Origin: Hydrocarboniphaga sp965279055
GTDB lineage: Bacteria > Pseudomonadota > Gammaproteobacteria > Nevskiales > Nevskiaceae
Direction: 5' to 3'
Assembly: GCF_965279055.1 (NCBI RefSeq)
Contig: NZ_OZ257125.1
Span: 3,906,001-3,970,000 of the forward strand
Length of the DNA: 64,000 nt
A program made the translations under genes and the position numbers. Shown in pieces: positions 53,330 through 61,830 of the stretch. Below the pieces are notes generated by a model, which was given only the letters and a program-made list of their open reading frames with translations, had not been told where the DNA came from and searched no databases. Position 1 is the stretch's first letter. Each line of letters begins with the position of its first letter.

Positions 53330-53926
53330 TCAGCCCTGGGCCGAGGCCGGCAGCGGGTCCGGCACTTGGTCCGGCACTTGATACTGGGCCAGGCAGAAAC
53401 TGACCAGGCCGGCCTGCTTTTCGCGCAGCAGGCGCCAGCCCGGCGCGAAGCTCGGCGGCCGTGATTTCGGCCATTCCAGATAGACGCGGTTGTCCGGCTT
53501 GAGCACGCGCGGCAGCAGCGCCAGCGCCTGCTCCAGCAGCGGGCTGTCGTAGGGCGGATCGAGCGTGACCAGATCGAAGCGCTGCGGCGTGTCGGTGAGG
53601 AAGCGCAGCGCGTCCTGGCTCAGCACCTCGGCCTGTTCGGCGCCGAGCTTCTGCAGCGCATTGCGGATCGCACGCGCCTGCGCGCTGCCGCTTTCGACAA
53701 AGGTCGCCGACGACGCGCCGCGCGACAGCGCCTCCAGGCCGAGCGCGCCGCTGCCGGCGAACAGATCGAGGACGGCGGCGCCGCTGATGCGCGGCGCCAG
53801 CCAGTCGAACAAGGTTTGCCGGACGCGGTCCGGTGTCGGCCGCACGCCGTCGGCGGCGTCGAAGTCCACCAGCCGGCTGCGCCATTGCCCGCCGATGATG
53901 CGCAGTTGTCCCAAGGGGCGTTTCAT
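53330..53926 (-). CDS. rsmD: 16S rRNA (guanine-966-N2)-methyltransferase
   Basis: The 198 residues start with LRIIGGQWRSRLVDF and VRPTPDRVRQTLFDWL, both RsmD-specific. DLFAGSGALGLEALSRGA binds SAM and DPPYDSP is the catalytic DPPY motif. It methylates G966 of 16S rRNA. A Gln/Val/Pro-rich tail of about 20 residues extends past the usual end. It heads the rsmD-coaD pair. Confidence 0.92.
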   Translation of the reverse strand: MKRPLGQLRIIGGQWRSRLVDFDAADGVRPTPDRVRQTLFDWLAPRISGAAVLDLFAGSGALGLEALSRGASSATFVESGSAQARAIRNALQKLGAEQAEVLSQDALRFLTDTPQRFDLVTLDPPYDSPLLEQALALLPRVLKPDNRVYLEWPKSRPPSFAPGWRLLREKQAGLVSFCLAQYQVPDQVPDPLPASAQG

Positions 53927-53973
53927 CGCGGCATTTTATGCGATGCGTGCAAGGGAACGCGCTTCACTGCCTC

Positions 53974-54042
53974 TGCAGGAGCGGACCCTGTCCGCGACTG
54001 TGCCGGCGAAGCCTCAGTCGCGGACAGGGTCCGCTCCTACAG
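53974..54042. repeat. REP family A, inverted pair (CCCTGTCC subtype)
   Basis: TGCAGGAGCGGACCCTGTCC plus GCGAC (one change from the TGTAGG form), then its partner ending CTACAG. It lies between the rsmD start and the M28 peptidase stop on the minus strand. Confidence 0.88.
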
Positions 54043-54060
54043 TTTGCGCAAATCCCGGCG

Positions 54061-55782
54061 TTACTTGCCCAGCATCGAATCGCGCTTGGCCTTGAACTCC
54101 GAGCCATCCTTCCACACCGGCCAGCGGTCGCTGTTGGCCACCACGTCGCCGACTTCGAACAGCAGCTGCACGTCCTGCGCGCCGCCGCTCAGGTCCCAGT
54201 CCGGTTTCACTTCGTCGGTGAGCTTGTGGTAGTCCTTGGCGGTGTATTCCTCGCGCTTGGACTCACCAAAGCCGGGCTTGCCGACCACGTCGACGCCGGC
54301 CTTGGTGTACAGCGAGGGCACGCCCTGTTTGGCGAAGTTGAACTGGTCGCTGCGGAAATACGAGCCTTTCTGCGGCTCGGCATCGGCGATGACAATACGG
54401 CCGTGGCGCGTGACGATCGCGGTGTAGTCGTCTTCCAGCGAGTTCTGGCCGGCGCCGACGATCTGCGTGTCGCGCGTCGCGCCCCAGGTCCCGAGCACGT
54501 CCATGTTGAACGTGGCGACGGTCTGTTGCAGCGGATACAGCGGATTTTCCGAGTAGAACTTGCTGCCGAGCAGGCCCTGTTCTTCGGCCGTCACCGCCAT
54601 GAACAGGATCGAGCGTTTCGGCCTGATCTTCAGCGATGAATACGCCTGCGCGATTTCGAGCAGGCCGGCGACGCCGGTGGCGTTGTCGGCGGCGCCGTTG
54701 TAGATCTGGTCGCCTTGCAGCGAGGTGTCGCGGCCGAAGTGATCCCAGTGCGCGGTGTAGATCAGGTACTCGTTCTTGAGCTTGTCGTCGGCGCCTTCGA
54801 GCTTGGCGATGACGTTGTGGCTCTGCACTTCCCGCACGGTGTTTTCGATGGTGTAACTGACCTTGGCTTTGGCCAGCGGCACCGGCTTGAAGTCTTTCGA
54901 CAGCGCCGCCTTTTTCAGCGCGTCGAAATCCTGGCCGCTGGCCTTGAACAGTTCCTTGGCCTTGTCCAGCGTGATCCAGGACTGCACCGGAACACGGCTC
55001 ATGTTCTTGTCGGGATTGGCCAGGCCGAACTGCTCGCCTCCCCAGGAGTTCTGCACCACTTCCCAGGGATACGCGGCCGGCGCGGTTTCGTGAACGATGA
55101 TCGCGGCGCTGGCACCCAGCTCCGAGGCGATTTCGAACTTGTAAGTCCAGCGGCCGTAATACGTCATCGCGCGACCCTTGAACATCGCCTCGTCGAGCTT
55201 GCCCGGATCTTTCGGGTCTGGAATTGCCGGATCGTTGATCAGCATGACGATGGCCTTGCCTTTCACGTCCAGGCCTTTGTAATCATCCCAGCCGTATTCC
55301 GGCGCCTTGACGCCATAACCGACGAACACCAGATCCGAGCCCTCGACCTTGACCTCGGGCACCACGTGCGAGGTCGCGGCGACAAAGTCCTTGCCCGGTG
55401 TGGTCGCGATCGTTTTGCCGTTGACGATCAGGTTCATCACCGGCTTGCCGGTGATGCCGACCAGCGGCACGTTCTGCACGTAGCTGCCATCGGGATTGCC
55501 GGGCGCCAGGCCCATCGTCTTGAACTGCTCGCTGATGTAGGCCACCGATTTTTCTTCGCCGACGGTGCCGGGCAGGCGGCCTTCGAACTCGTCGCTGGCC
55601 AGCACCTTGGTGTGCTGCAACAGACCGGCGGCGTCGATCTGCGCCAAGGCCGGCGCCAGAGCGTTTTCGGCGGCGACGCTGGGCGCGGCCGGCGCGCTGG
55701 CTTCGGCTGATGGCGCTTCTTTCTTGTGGCAGGCGGCGAGCAGCACGACGGCGCTCAGCGCAATGCGATTGAAGGTTTTCAT
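54061..55782 (-). CDS. M28-family zinc peptidase lipoprotein with PA domain
   Basis: The 573 residues have a lipoprotein signal (VVLLAAC, Cys near 18). A protease-associated insert (about 130-310) precedes the M28 core. Zinc ligands appear as TAHWDHFG (His), NGAADNATG (Asp), TAEEQGLLG (Glu pair) and FNMDVLG (Asp), with SDQFNFAKQGVP late in the domain. It is probably an aminopeptidase on the periplasmic side. The S9 peptidase gene ends 7 bases upstream, so the two share an operon. Confidence 0.9.
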   Translation of the reverse strand: MKTFNRIALSAVVLLAACHKKEAPSAEASAPAAPSVAAENALAPALAQIDAAGLLQHTKVLASDEFEGRLPGTVGEEKSVAYISEQFKTMGLAPGNPDGSYVQNVPLVGITGKPVMNLIVNGKTIATTPGKDFVAATSHVVPEVKVEGSDLVFVGYGVKAPEYGWDDYKGLDVKGKAIVMLINDPAIPDPKDPGKLDEAMFKGRAMTYYGRWTYKFEIASELGASAAIIVHETAPAAYPWEVVQNSWGGEQFGLANPDKNMSRVPVQSWITLDKAKELFKASGQDFDALKKAALSKDFKPVPLAKAKVSYTIENTVREVQSHNVIAKLEGADDKLKNEYLIYTAHWDHFGRDTSLQGDQIYNGAADNATGVAGLLEIAQAYSSLKIRPKRSILFMAVTAEEQGLLGSKFYSENPLYPLQQTVATFNMDVLGTWGATRDTQIVGAGQNSLEDDYTAIVTRHGRIVIADAEPQKGSYFRSDQFNFAKQGVPSLYTKAGVDVVGKPGFGESKREEYTAKDYHKLTDEVKPDWDLSGGAQDVQLLFEVGDVVANSDRWPVWKDGSEFKAKRDSMLGK

Positions 55783-55789
55783 CGGCGCC

Positions 55790-57850
55790 TCAGTTCTTCG
55801 GTTTCAGATAGCGGTCGAGCCAGCTCTGCACGGTGTCGTACCACTGGATGCTGTTGTTGGGCTTCAGCACCCAGTGGTTTTCGTCGGGGAAATACAGGAA
55901 CTGGCTGTCGATACCGCGGCGCTGCAATGCGGTAAAGGCGCCGATCCCCTGCTCGACCGGGATGCGGTAGTCGAGCTGGCCGTGCACGATCAGCATCGGC
56001 GTCTTCCACTGCGCGACGTGATTGACCGGGTTGAATTTCTCGTAAGCCTCGGGCTTCTCAAACGGCGTGCCGCCATGCTCCCATTCGTCGAACCACAGCT
56101 CTTCGGTGGCATAGCCCATGCTGCGCGCGTCGAACACGCCGTCGTGCGTGACCAGGCACTTGAAGCCGTCGCTCCAGTTGCCGGCGATCCAGTTGACCAT
56201 GAAGCCGCCGTAGCTGGCGCCGAGCGCGCAGGCGTGATCGGCGTCGACGTAGTCGTAGGTTTTGGCGGCGTAAGCCAGGCCTTTCTTGAGGTCTTCGAGC
56301 GGCTTGCCGCCCCAGTCGCCGGAGATCGAATCGGTGAACGCCTGGCCGTAGCCGGTGGAGCCGTGAAAATCGATCCAGACCACGCTGTAGCCCATGCCGG
56401 CGAACAGCTGCGGATTCCAGCGATAGTGGAAGTCGTTGCCCATGCTGCCCTGCGGGCCGCCGTGGATGATGAACGCGGTCGGGTACTTCTTGCCGGGCTC
56501 GTAGCCGACCGGCTTCATCACGTAGCCGTAGACCTTGTCGCCACCGGCGCCTTCGAACGAGAACTGCTCGTAGGGCGCCATTTCGATCGCCGCCAGCTTG
56601 TCGGCGTTGTGCCGCGTCAGCTGCGTGGTCGTGCCGTTCCAGGCGATGCGATACAGATCGTCTGGCGCTGCCAGGTTGTTCTGCGTGTAGACCAGGCCGT
56701 CCGAAGACAAATTAAAGCCGCTGACATTGCCTTCGCCGGTGAGCTTCTTGATCGAGCCGCCGCCGACCAGGTTCAGCGCGAAGATCGGCTTCTGGCCGAG
56801 TTCGTCGGCGGTCGCGTACAGCGTGCTGCCATTCTCCGAGAGCGCGATGTGATCCGGCGAGCGATCCCACTTCGGCGCCAGCTCGCGAGTTTTGCCGCTG
56901 CGCAGGTCGCGCACCATGATGTGGAAGCGGTCGGCCTCGAAGCCGGGACGCTTCATCGCCAGATACACCAGCGTGCGGCCGTTCGGCGTGACGATCGGCT
57001 GCGCGTCCCAGGCCAGATTGTCGGCGGTCAGATTGACCGGCTTGCCCTTGCCCTCGGTGTCCACCGAAAACAGGTCGAAGTTGGTGCTCCAGGCCTCGGT
57101 CTTGCCGGCGATGCGCGCCGAGAAGATCACGGTCTTGCCGTCGGGGGTGAAGGTGTATTCGGCGTCGTCGCCGAAAGGCTTGGACGGCACGTCGCCGTCG
57201 ATGCCGCGCGACAGCAGCCGCGGCTCGCCGATGCCGCCGCCGGACTTCAGCGCGGCGACGAACAGCTGTGAGCGCGCGCCGCTGTACCAGGTATCCCAGT
57301 GGCGCACGAACAGCTTGTCGAACAGCACGCCGCTGGCTTTTGCCTTGGCACGCTCGTCGAAGCGCTTCTTGCTGCAGGCGAGCGTGTCGCAGTCGGCGAA
57401 CACTTCCATCGACACGACGATCTTGTCGCCCTTGGGCGAGAGCTTGTAGCTGCCGACGTCCAGCGGCAGCTGGGTCACCGCCTGCGCCTCGCCTTCCAGC
57501 GCCTGGCGCCAGACCTGGGCGCTGCCGCCGCGCGTCGACAGGAAGTAGACAAACTTGCCGTCGGCCGACCAGCGCGGCGTGTCCGATTTGCCGGTGGCGG
57601 TGGCGAACTTGCGCAGGTTGCTGGTCTTCAGGTCCATCAGCCAGATCGAGAGCACGCCCTTGTTGGCGTCCATGTCGGTGGTGCGCAGCACGTAGGCTAG
57701 GTAGCGGCCGTCCGGTGAAACCTGCGGATCGGAGACGCGCTCGAAAGCGACCACGTCGCGAATCGTCAGCGGTTTCTTGTCGGCGGCGGTGGAGGCACAG
57801 GGCGCGAGGGCGGCGGCTGCGAGCAGCGCCGCGAAGAGCAAACGGGTCAT
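55790..57850 (-). CDS. S9-family prolyl oligopeptidase / acylaminoacyl peptidase
   Basis: The ATG at 57850 gives 686 residues with a signal peptide (about 1-24). A beta-propeller half follows (WD-like blades such as VSDPQVSPDGRYLAYV and TPRWSADGKFVYFLS). The alpha/beta-hydrolase half has GASYGGFM (Ser), HGQLDYRIP (Asp) and ENHWV (His). The form fits dipeptidyl peptidase V or acylpeptide hydrolase. It is divergent from the POT peptide transporter and upstream of the M28 gene. Confidence 0.9.
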   Translation of the reverse strand: MTRLLFAALLAAAALAPCASTAADKKPLTIRDVVAFERVSDPQVSPDGRYLAYVLRTTDMDANKGVLSIWLMDLKTSNLRKFATATGKSDTPRWSADGKFVYFLSTRGGSAQVWRQALEGEAQAVTQLPLDVGSYKLSPKGDKIVVSMEVFADCDTLACSKKRFDERAKAKASGVLFDKLFVRHWDTWYSGARSQLFVAALKSGGGIGEPRLLSRGIDGDVPSKPFGDDAEYTFTPDGKTVIFSARIAGKTEAWSTNFDLFSVDTEGKGKPVNLTADNLAWDAQPIVTPNGRTLVYLAMKRPGFEADRFHIMVRDLRSGKTRELAPKWDRSPDHIALSENGSTLYATADELGQKPIFALNLVGGGSIKKLTGEGNVSGFNLSSDGLVYTQNNLAAPDDLYRIAWNGTTTQLTRHNADKLAAIEMAPYEQFSFEGAGGDKVYGYVMKPVGYEPGKKYPTAFIIHGGPQGSMGNDFHYRWNPQLFAGMGYSVVWIDFHGSTGYGQAFTDSISGDWGGKPLEDLKKGLAYAAKTYDYVDADHACALGASYGGFMVNWIAGNWSDGFKCLVTHDGVFDARSMGYATEELWFDEWEHGGTPFEKPEAYEKFNPVNHVAQWKTPMLIVHGQLDYRIPVEQGIGAFTALQRRGIDSQFLYFPDENHWVLKPNNSIQWYDTVQSWLDRYLKPKN

Positions 57851-57921
57851 GAGAGGGTCCGCTGTCGAAAGGGGAATGGTAAGGAGTTTGCGTGGGCTTG
57901 GCACTGCCGCGGCCGGGGCCG

Positions 57922-58043
57922 TCCCCTCTCCCGCGTGCGGGAGAGGGTGCCGCGCAGCGGCGGGAGAGGGCTTTCGGCACAGTCCACGCCCCGCCCTCTC
58001 CCGGCCCTTCGGGCCACCCTCTCCCACACGTGGGAGAGGGGAA
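57922..58043. repeat. Repeat family D, inverted array
   Basis: CCCCTCTCCCGCGTGCGGGA plus GAGGG, then GGGAGAGGG, later CCCTCTCCC, and finally CCCTCTCCCACACGTGGGAG plus AGGGG. It fills the gap between the divergent S9 and POT genes, where promoters are expected. Confidence 0.82.
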
Positions 58044-58089
58044 GCTGCATGCTACCGTCCACAAAACATCTACCAGATCCGCATCCGAC

Positions 58090-59793
58090 ATGGCTCCTGC
58101 CTCCGACGGCGATTTCCTCGGCCACCCGAAAGGCCTCTACGTCTGCTTCTTCACCGAAATGTGGGAGCGCTTTTCGTTCTACGGCATGAAGGCGCTGTTG
58201 CTGCTGTATCTGCTGAAGTACCACCTGTTCGGCGACGACGCCGGCTACGACCTGCTCGGCGCCTATGGCGGCCTGGTCTACGCGGTGCCGGTGATCGGCG
58301 GCATGGTCGCGGATCGCTGGCTGGGCATGCGCAAGGCGGTGGTGTTCGGCGGCGTGCTGCTGGTGCTCGGCCACCTCGGCATGGCGTATGAGGGCGACGC
58401 CGCGCGTGTCGTCGACGGCGTGGTCGTGCGCGACGACGCCGCCTTGCAGGTGTTCTATCTGTCGCTGGCGCTGATCATCATGGGCGTCGGCTTTCTGAAG
58501 CCGAACATCTCGACCATCGTCGGCAAGCTTTATCCGGAAAACGATCCGCGCCGCGATTCCGGCTTCACGCTGTTCGCAGCCGGCATCAACGTCGGCGCGA
58601 TGTCCGCGAGCCTGATCTGCGCGTATCTGGGCGAGACCTACGGATGGAAGTATGGCTTCGGTGCGGCCGGCATCGGCATGATCGCCGGGCTGGCGCTGTT
58701 CCTGTGGGGCCAACGCTATCTGCAGGGCCACGCCGAGCCGGCCGAGCCGGCCAAGCTGCGCGAGAAAGTCGGCCCCGTGTCGCGCGAAACCGCGATTTAT
58801 CTCGGCGGTGTCGGCGGCGTCGCGCTGGTCTGGCAGCTGATCCAGCGCACCTGGACCGTGCACGGCGTGATGCATCTGATCGCCGCGGCTTTAGTCGCCT
58901 GGTTCGTCTGGTTTCTGGCCCGGCACTGCAATCGCGTACAGCGCGCGCAGATGCTGTCGCTGGTCGTGCTGATCTTCGGCGTGCTGATTTTCTACACGCT
59001 CTACGAGCAGACCTACGGCGCCTGGATCACGTTCACCGACCGCCTGCTGACGAAGAATTTCTTCGGCTTCACCAGCACCGCCTCGGGCCTGCCCTGGGCG
59101 TTCTATTCGCTGGCCGCTAGCCCGCCGCTGATGATCGCCGCGCTGATCGCCAGCGATCGCGGACGCGGCGAGGTCGGCGTCGCGCTGATCGTCGTGCTGG
59201 TCGTGGGTCTAATCGTCGCGATCACGCGCGACGTGGTGCTGGTGCCGCAGACCGCGGGCTCGTTGACGTTTCTCGGCGCGTTCTTCCTGGTGGTGCTGGC
59301 GCCGCTGTTTTCCTGGCTGTGGCCGGCGCTGGAAAAGCGCGGCCTGAATCCGAGCAAACCGGCGAAGATGGGGATCGGCCTGCTCGCGGCGGGCCTTTCA
59401 TTCATACCGCTGAACGCCGGCGCGCACGCCGCGGGCGGCGGTGAACTCGCCAGCGTGTGGTGGCTGGTGATCGCGTATTTCGTGCTGGAAATCGGCGAAA
59501 TCTGCCTGCTGCCGATCGGCATGGCCGCGGTCACGCAGCTGTCGGTGGCCAAGGTCGTCGGCGTGATGATGGGCGCGTTCTGGCTTGCCACCGCCTACGC
59601 GGAAGTGCTCGCCGCGCAGTTCAGCAAGCTGGCGTCGATCGAGATCCCCGAAGGCACCACGATCGACTTCGCCACCGCGTCGGCACGCTACTCCGAGCTG
59701 TTCGGCACGATGACCTGGGTCGGACTCGGAGCCGGCGTGCTGGTGCTGGCTATCACGCCGCTGGTGCGCCGCGGCATGCACGGACTCAAGTAG
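58090..59793 (+). CDS. POT-family proton:oligopeptide symporter
   Basis: The ATG at 58090 gives 567 residues and about fourteen helices. FTEMWERFSFYGMKAL is the ExxERFxYYG motif (with Phe for one Tyr) that couples protons in POT carriers, and GFLKPNISTIVGKLYPENDPRRDSGFTLFAAGINVGA is the PTR2 signature region. It imports di- and tripeptides, fitting the neighbouring peptidase genes. Its stop overlaps the end of the convergent protease gene by 8 bases. Confidence 0.92.
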   Translation: MAPASDGDFLGHPKGLYVCFFTEMWERFSFYGMKALLLLYLLKYHLFGDDAGYDLLGAYGGLVYAVPVIGGMVADRWLGMRKAVVFGGVLLVLGHLGMAYEGDAARVVDGVVVRDDAALQVFYLSLALIIMGVGFLKPNISTIVGKLYPENDPRRDSGFTLFAAGINVGAMSASLICAYLGETYGWKYGFGAAGIGMIAGLALFLWGQRYLQGHAEPAEPAKLREKVGPVSRETAIYLGGVGGVALVWQLIQRTWTVHGVMHLIAAALVAWFVWFLARHCNRVQRAQMLSLVVLIFGVLIFYTLYEQTYGAWITFTDRLLTKNFFGFTSTASGLPWAFYSLAASPPLMIAALIASDRGRGEVGVALIVVLVVGLIVAITRDVVLVPQTAGSLTFLGAFFLVVLAPLFSWLWPALEKRGLNPSKPAKMGIGLLAAGLSFIPLNAGAHAAGGGELASVWWLVIAYFVLEIGEICLLPIGMAAVTQLSVAKVVGVMMGAFWLATAYAEVLAAQFSKLASIEIPEGTTIDFATASARYSELFGTMTWVGLGAGVLVLAITPLVRRGMHGLK

Positions 59794-61582
59794 CGGAGCC
59801 GGCGGCACGCGCCAGCGCGCGGCGGCGCAGGCGCACGATCGCCAGCGCGCTGAGCACCAGCAGCAGCGGCCATTGCATCGCGCCGCCACCACCACCGCTG
59901 CTGCTGGTGTCGGTGCCGCCGGTGCTGCCGCCGGTGCCACCACCACCGGAGCTGGCCTGCGCGACGACCACGGTTACCGGCACCACCGCGCTGCTGACGC
60001 CGTCGCTGACGGTGTAAGTGAAGCTGTCGGAGCCGACGAAGTCATTCGGCGGCGTATAGCGCAGCGCGTTGCCGACGATTTCGACAGTTCCGCCATGCAC
60101 GCTGTTGGTGACCGAGGTGATGGTCAGCGCGCCGGCGCTGCTGCTGTCGTTGGACAGCACGTTGAGCAGGTTACTGACGCTGTTGCCGACGACGTTGAGC
60201 GTGTCGGCCACCGCGGTGACGATGGTCGCGCTGCTGTCGCGGCCAGCGAGGGCGGTGATGCCGCTGGCATCCGGATCGAGCCAGGCCTTGAGCTGGCCGC
60301 TGGCCGCTGGATTGGCGGTGTACGCCGCTTCCAGGCGCGCAAAATAATCGTTGCCCGAGGTGTTGCTGCACGAGGTGTCGCCGCCCGACAGCAGGCCGAC
60401 CAGCCGGTGATTCTGGTTCCACAGGCCGCCGCCGGACGATCCGGATTCGGTGATGCCGCGCGACCAGTTCAGCTGCCAGCTCTTGACCAGGCGCTTGCAG
60501 TTGCTGCCGCCGCTGCCGGCACCGTCCAGGCAGACGTTCTGGCGCACCGCCGCGGTGCTGAACGTGCTGATGCGCTTTTCCTCGCCCTGCGGTTGATGGA
60601 TCGCGACGCCGGATTGCGGGATCGCGCTGCCGGCGTCCCAGCCGGCGAAATAAACCTTGTATTCGGAATTGGGCTGCTTGTTCAGACGCAGCAGCGTGAA
60701 GTCCGAGCCGACATCGGCCGCGATCAGCGTAGAGCCGCTCTGGTTCTGGCCGAGGCTGCCGTTGGGCGTGCCGCCGCAAGTGCTGGTCTGGTAGTTCCAG
60801 TAGAACACCACCGACGAGGCCGGCGTGCCGCTGGTCTGGCCGATCTGGCAGTGATTGGCGGTGATGAACAGCGGGTCCTTGTCCTGGCGCGCATTGTTGA
60901 GCAGCTGGCCGCTGCAGACGTAGGTGTTGCCGATGCTGATCATCGCCACCGCGCGGCCTTCGTCGCGCCAGGCGTTGCCGTCGCTGCAGGCCATGTCGAC
61001 ATTGCAGCTGCCGGACTTGGCAGCGGCGATCACGCCACTCTTGCTGATGTCGAGAAACGCATGATCGACCTGCGCCAGCTGCAGCTGCACCGCGTCGCGC
61101 GCGTCGCTGGGCACCTGCAGTTCCAGCACCGCCGCGGCACCCGGCACGATCGCGGTCCACAGCCGGCCTTCGGCGGTCTGGTCGGCGCTGGTGTACGGGC
61201 CCTGCACCAGCGCGCCGGCCTCGTCGTAGACCCACAGCGAGGCACCCAGCGGCAGCGAAAACCTCGAAAATTCCAGGCCCAGACCGACCGCGCCGCTGGA
61301 GCTGACGCGTGCGCGCCAGCGATCGACGCCGGGCTCGGCCTGATCCCACAAGCCGTCGTTCAATCCGATACTCAGCGGCGTCGCCACCGCGAACTGCACC
61401 GGATCGCTTTTGCCGCGGACCTGAGTCAGCGCCTTGGCGACGACGACAGCGGCCGTGCGATGCATCGGCAGCGACGACAGCGACGACAGATCCGGATCGA
61501 GATGTCGGCCCGCAGCGGCGAACGCACAGACGGGAGCCAGGGACAAAGACGAAACCAGCAGCCACGCAAGCGGTGCACGCAT
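59786..61582 (-). CDS. Secreted trypsin-like (lysyl endopeptidase-like) protease with GlyGly-CTERM-type tail
   Basis: The 598 residues have a signal peptide (about 1-23) and a propeptide-like region to about 185. The chymotrypsin-fold domain has His244 in TANHC, Asp294 in SDFTLL and Ser383 in GSSGGGL, with many Cys as in Achromobacter lysyl endopeptidase. An Ig/cadherin-like repeat follows (about 455-540, VGSDSFTYTVSDG). The tail is Gly/Ser-rich, then GGGGGAMQW, a hydrophobic helix (571-583) and RLRRR, the pattern of GlyGly-CTERM sorting signals cut by rhombosortase. No rhombosortase is in the window. Confidence 0.83.
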   Translation of the reverse strand: MRAPLAWLLVSSLSLAPVCAFAAAGRHLDPDLSSLSSLPMHRTAAVVVAKALTQVRGKSDPVQFAVATPLSIGLNDGLWDQAEPGVDRWRARVSSSGAVGLGLEFSRFSLPLGASLWVYDEAGALVQGPYTSADQTAEGRLWTAIVPGAAAVLELQVPSDARDAVQLQLAQVDHAFLDISKSGVIAAAKSGSCNVDMACSDGNAWRDEGRAVAMISIGNTYVCSGQLLNNARQDKDPLFITANHCQIGQTSGTPASSVVFYWNYQTSTCGGTPNGSLGQNQSGSTLIAADVGSDFTLLRLNKQPNSEYKVYFAGWDAGSAIPQSGVAIHQPQGEEKRISTFSTAAVRQNVCLDGAGSGGSNCKRLVKSWQLNWSRGITESGSSGGGLWNQNHRLVGLLSGGDTSCSNTSGNDYFARLEAAYTANPAASGQLKAWLDPDASGITALAGRDSSATIVTAVADTLNVVGNSVSNLLNVLSNDSSSAGALTITSVTNSVHGGTVEIVGNALRYTPPNDFVGSDSFTYTVSDGVSSAVVPVTVVVAQASSGGGGTGGSTGGTDTSSSGGGGGAMQWPLLLVLSALAIVRLRRRALARAAGSAT

Positions 61583-61659
61583 ACCCGAAACTCCCGAATG
61601 TTGACGCCGGCAAGCGCCGGCTTACGGGGCTCAAGATGGGATGGCGCGCCCTGCGCACC

Positions 61660-61690
61660 GCAAACAAAAATCCCCGGCGGAGCCGGGGAT
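61660..61690 (-). terminator. Terminator after tolC (minus strand)
   Basis: Read on the minus strand, ATCCCCGGC, a short loop and GCCGGGGAT are followed by TTTTTGTTTG. It separates tolC from the protease gene downstream on the same strand. Confidence 0.82.
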
Positions 61691-61830
61691 GGGATGAACG
61701 GCGCAAGGCCGTCAAATGCTAAAAACAGGCGGCGCAGACCAGCTGTACGAGTGGTAGTTGCGTACGTGAATACCGCAGGTTACTCGTCGTTGCCGCCATT
61801 GCCGCGACGGCGGCAGCGCCGCTTTCGCTA

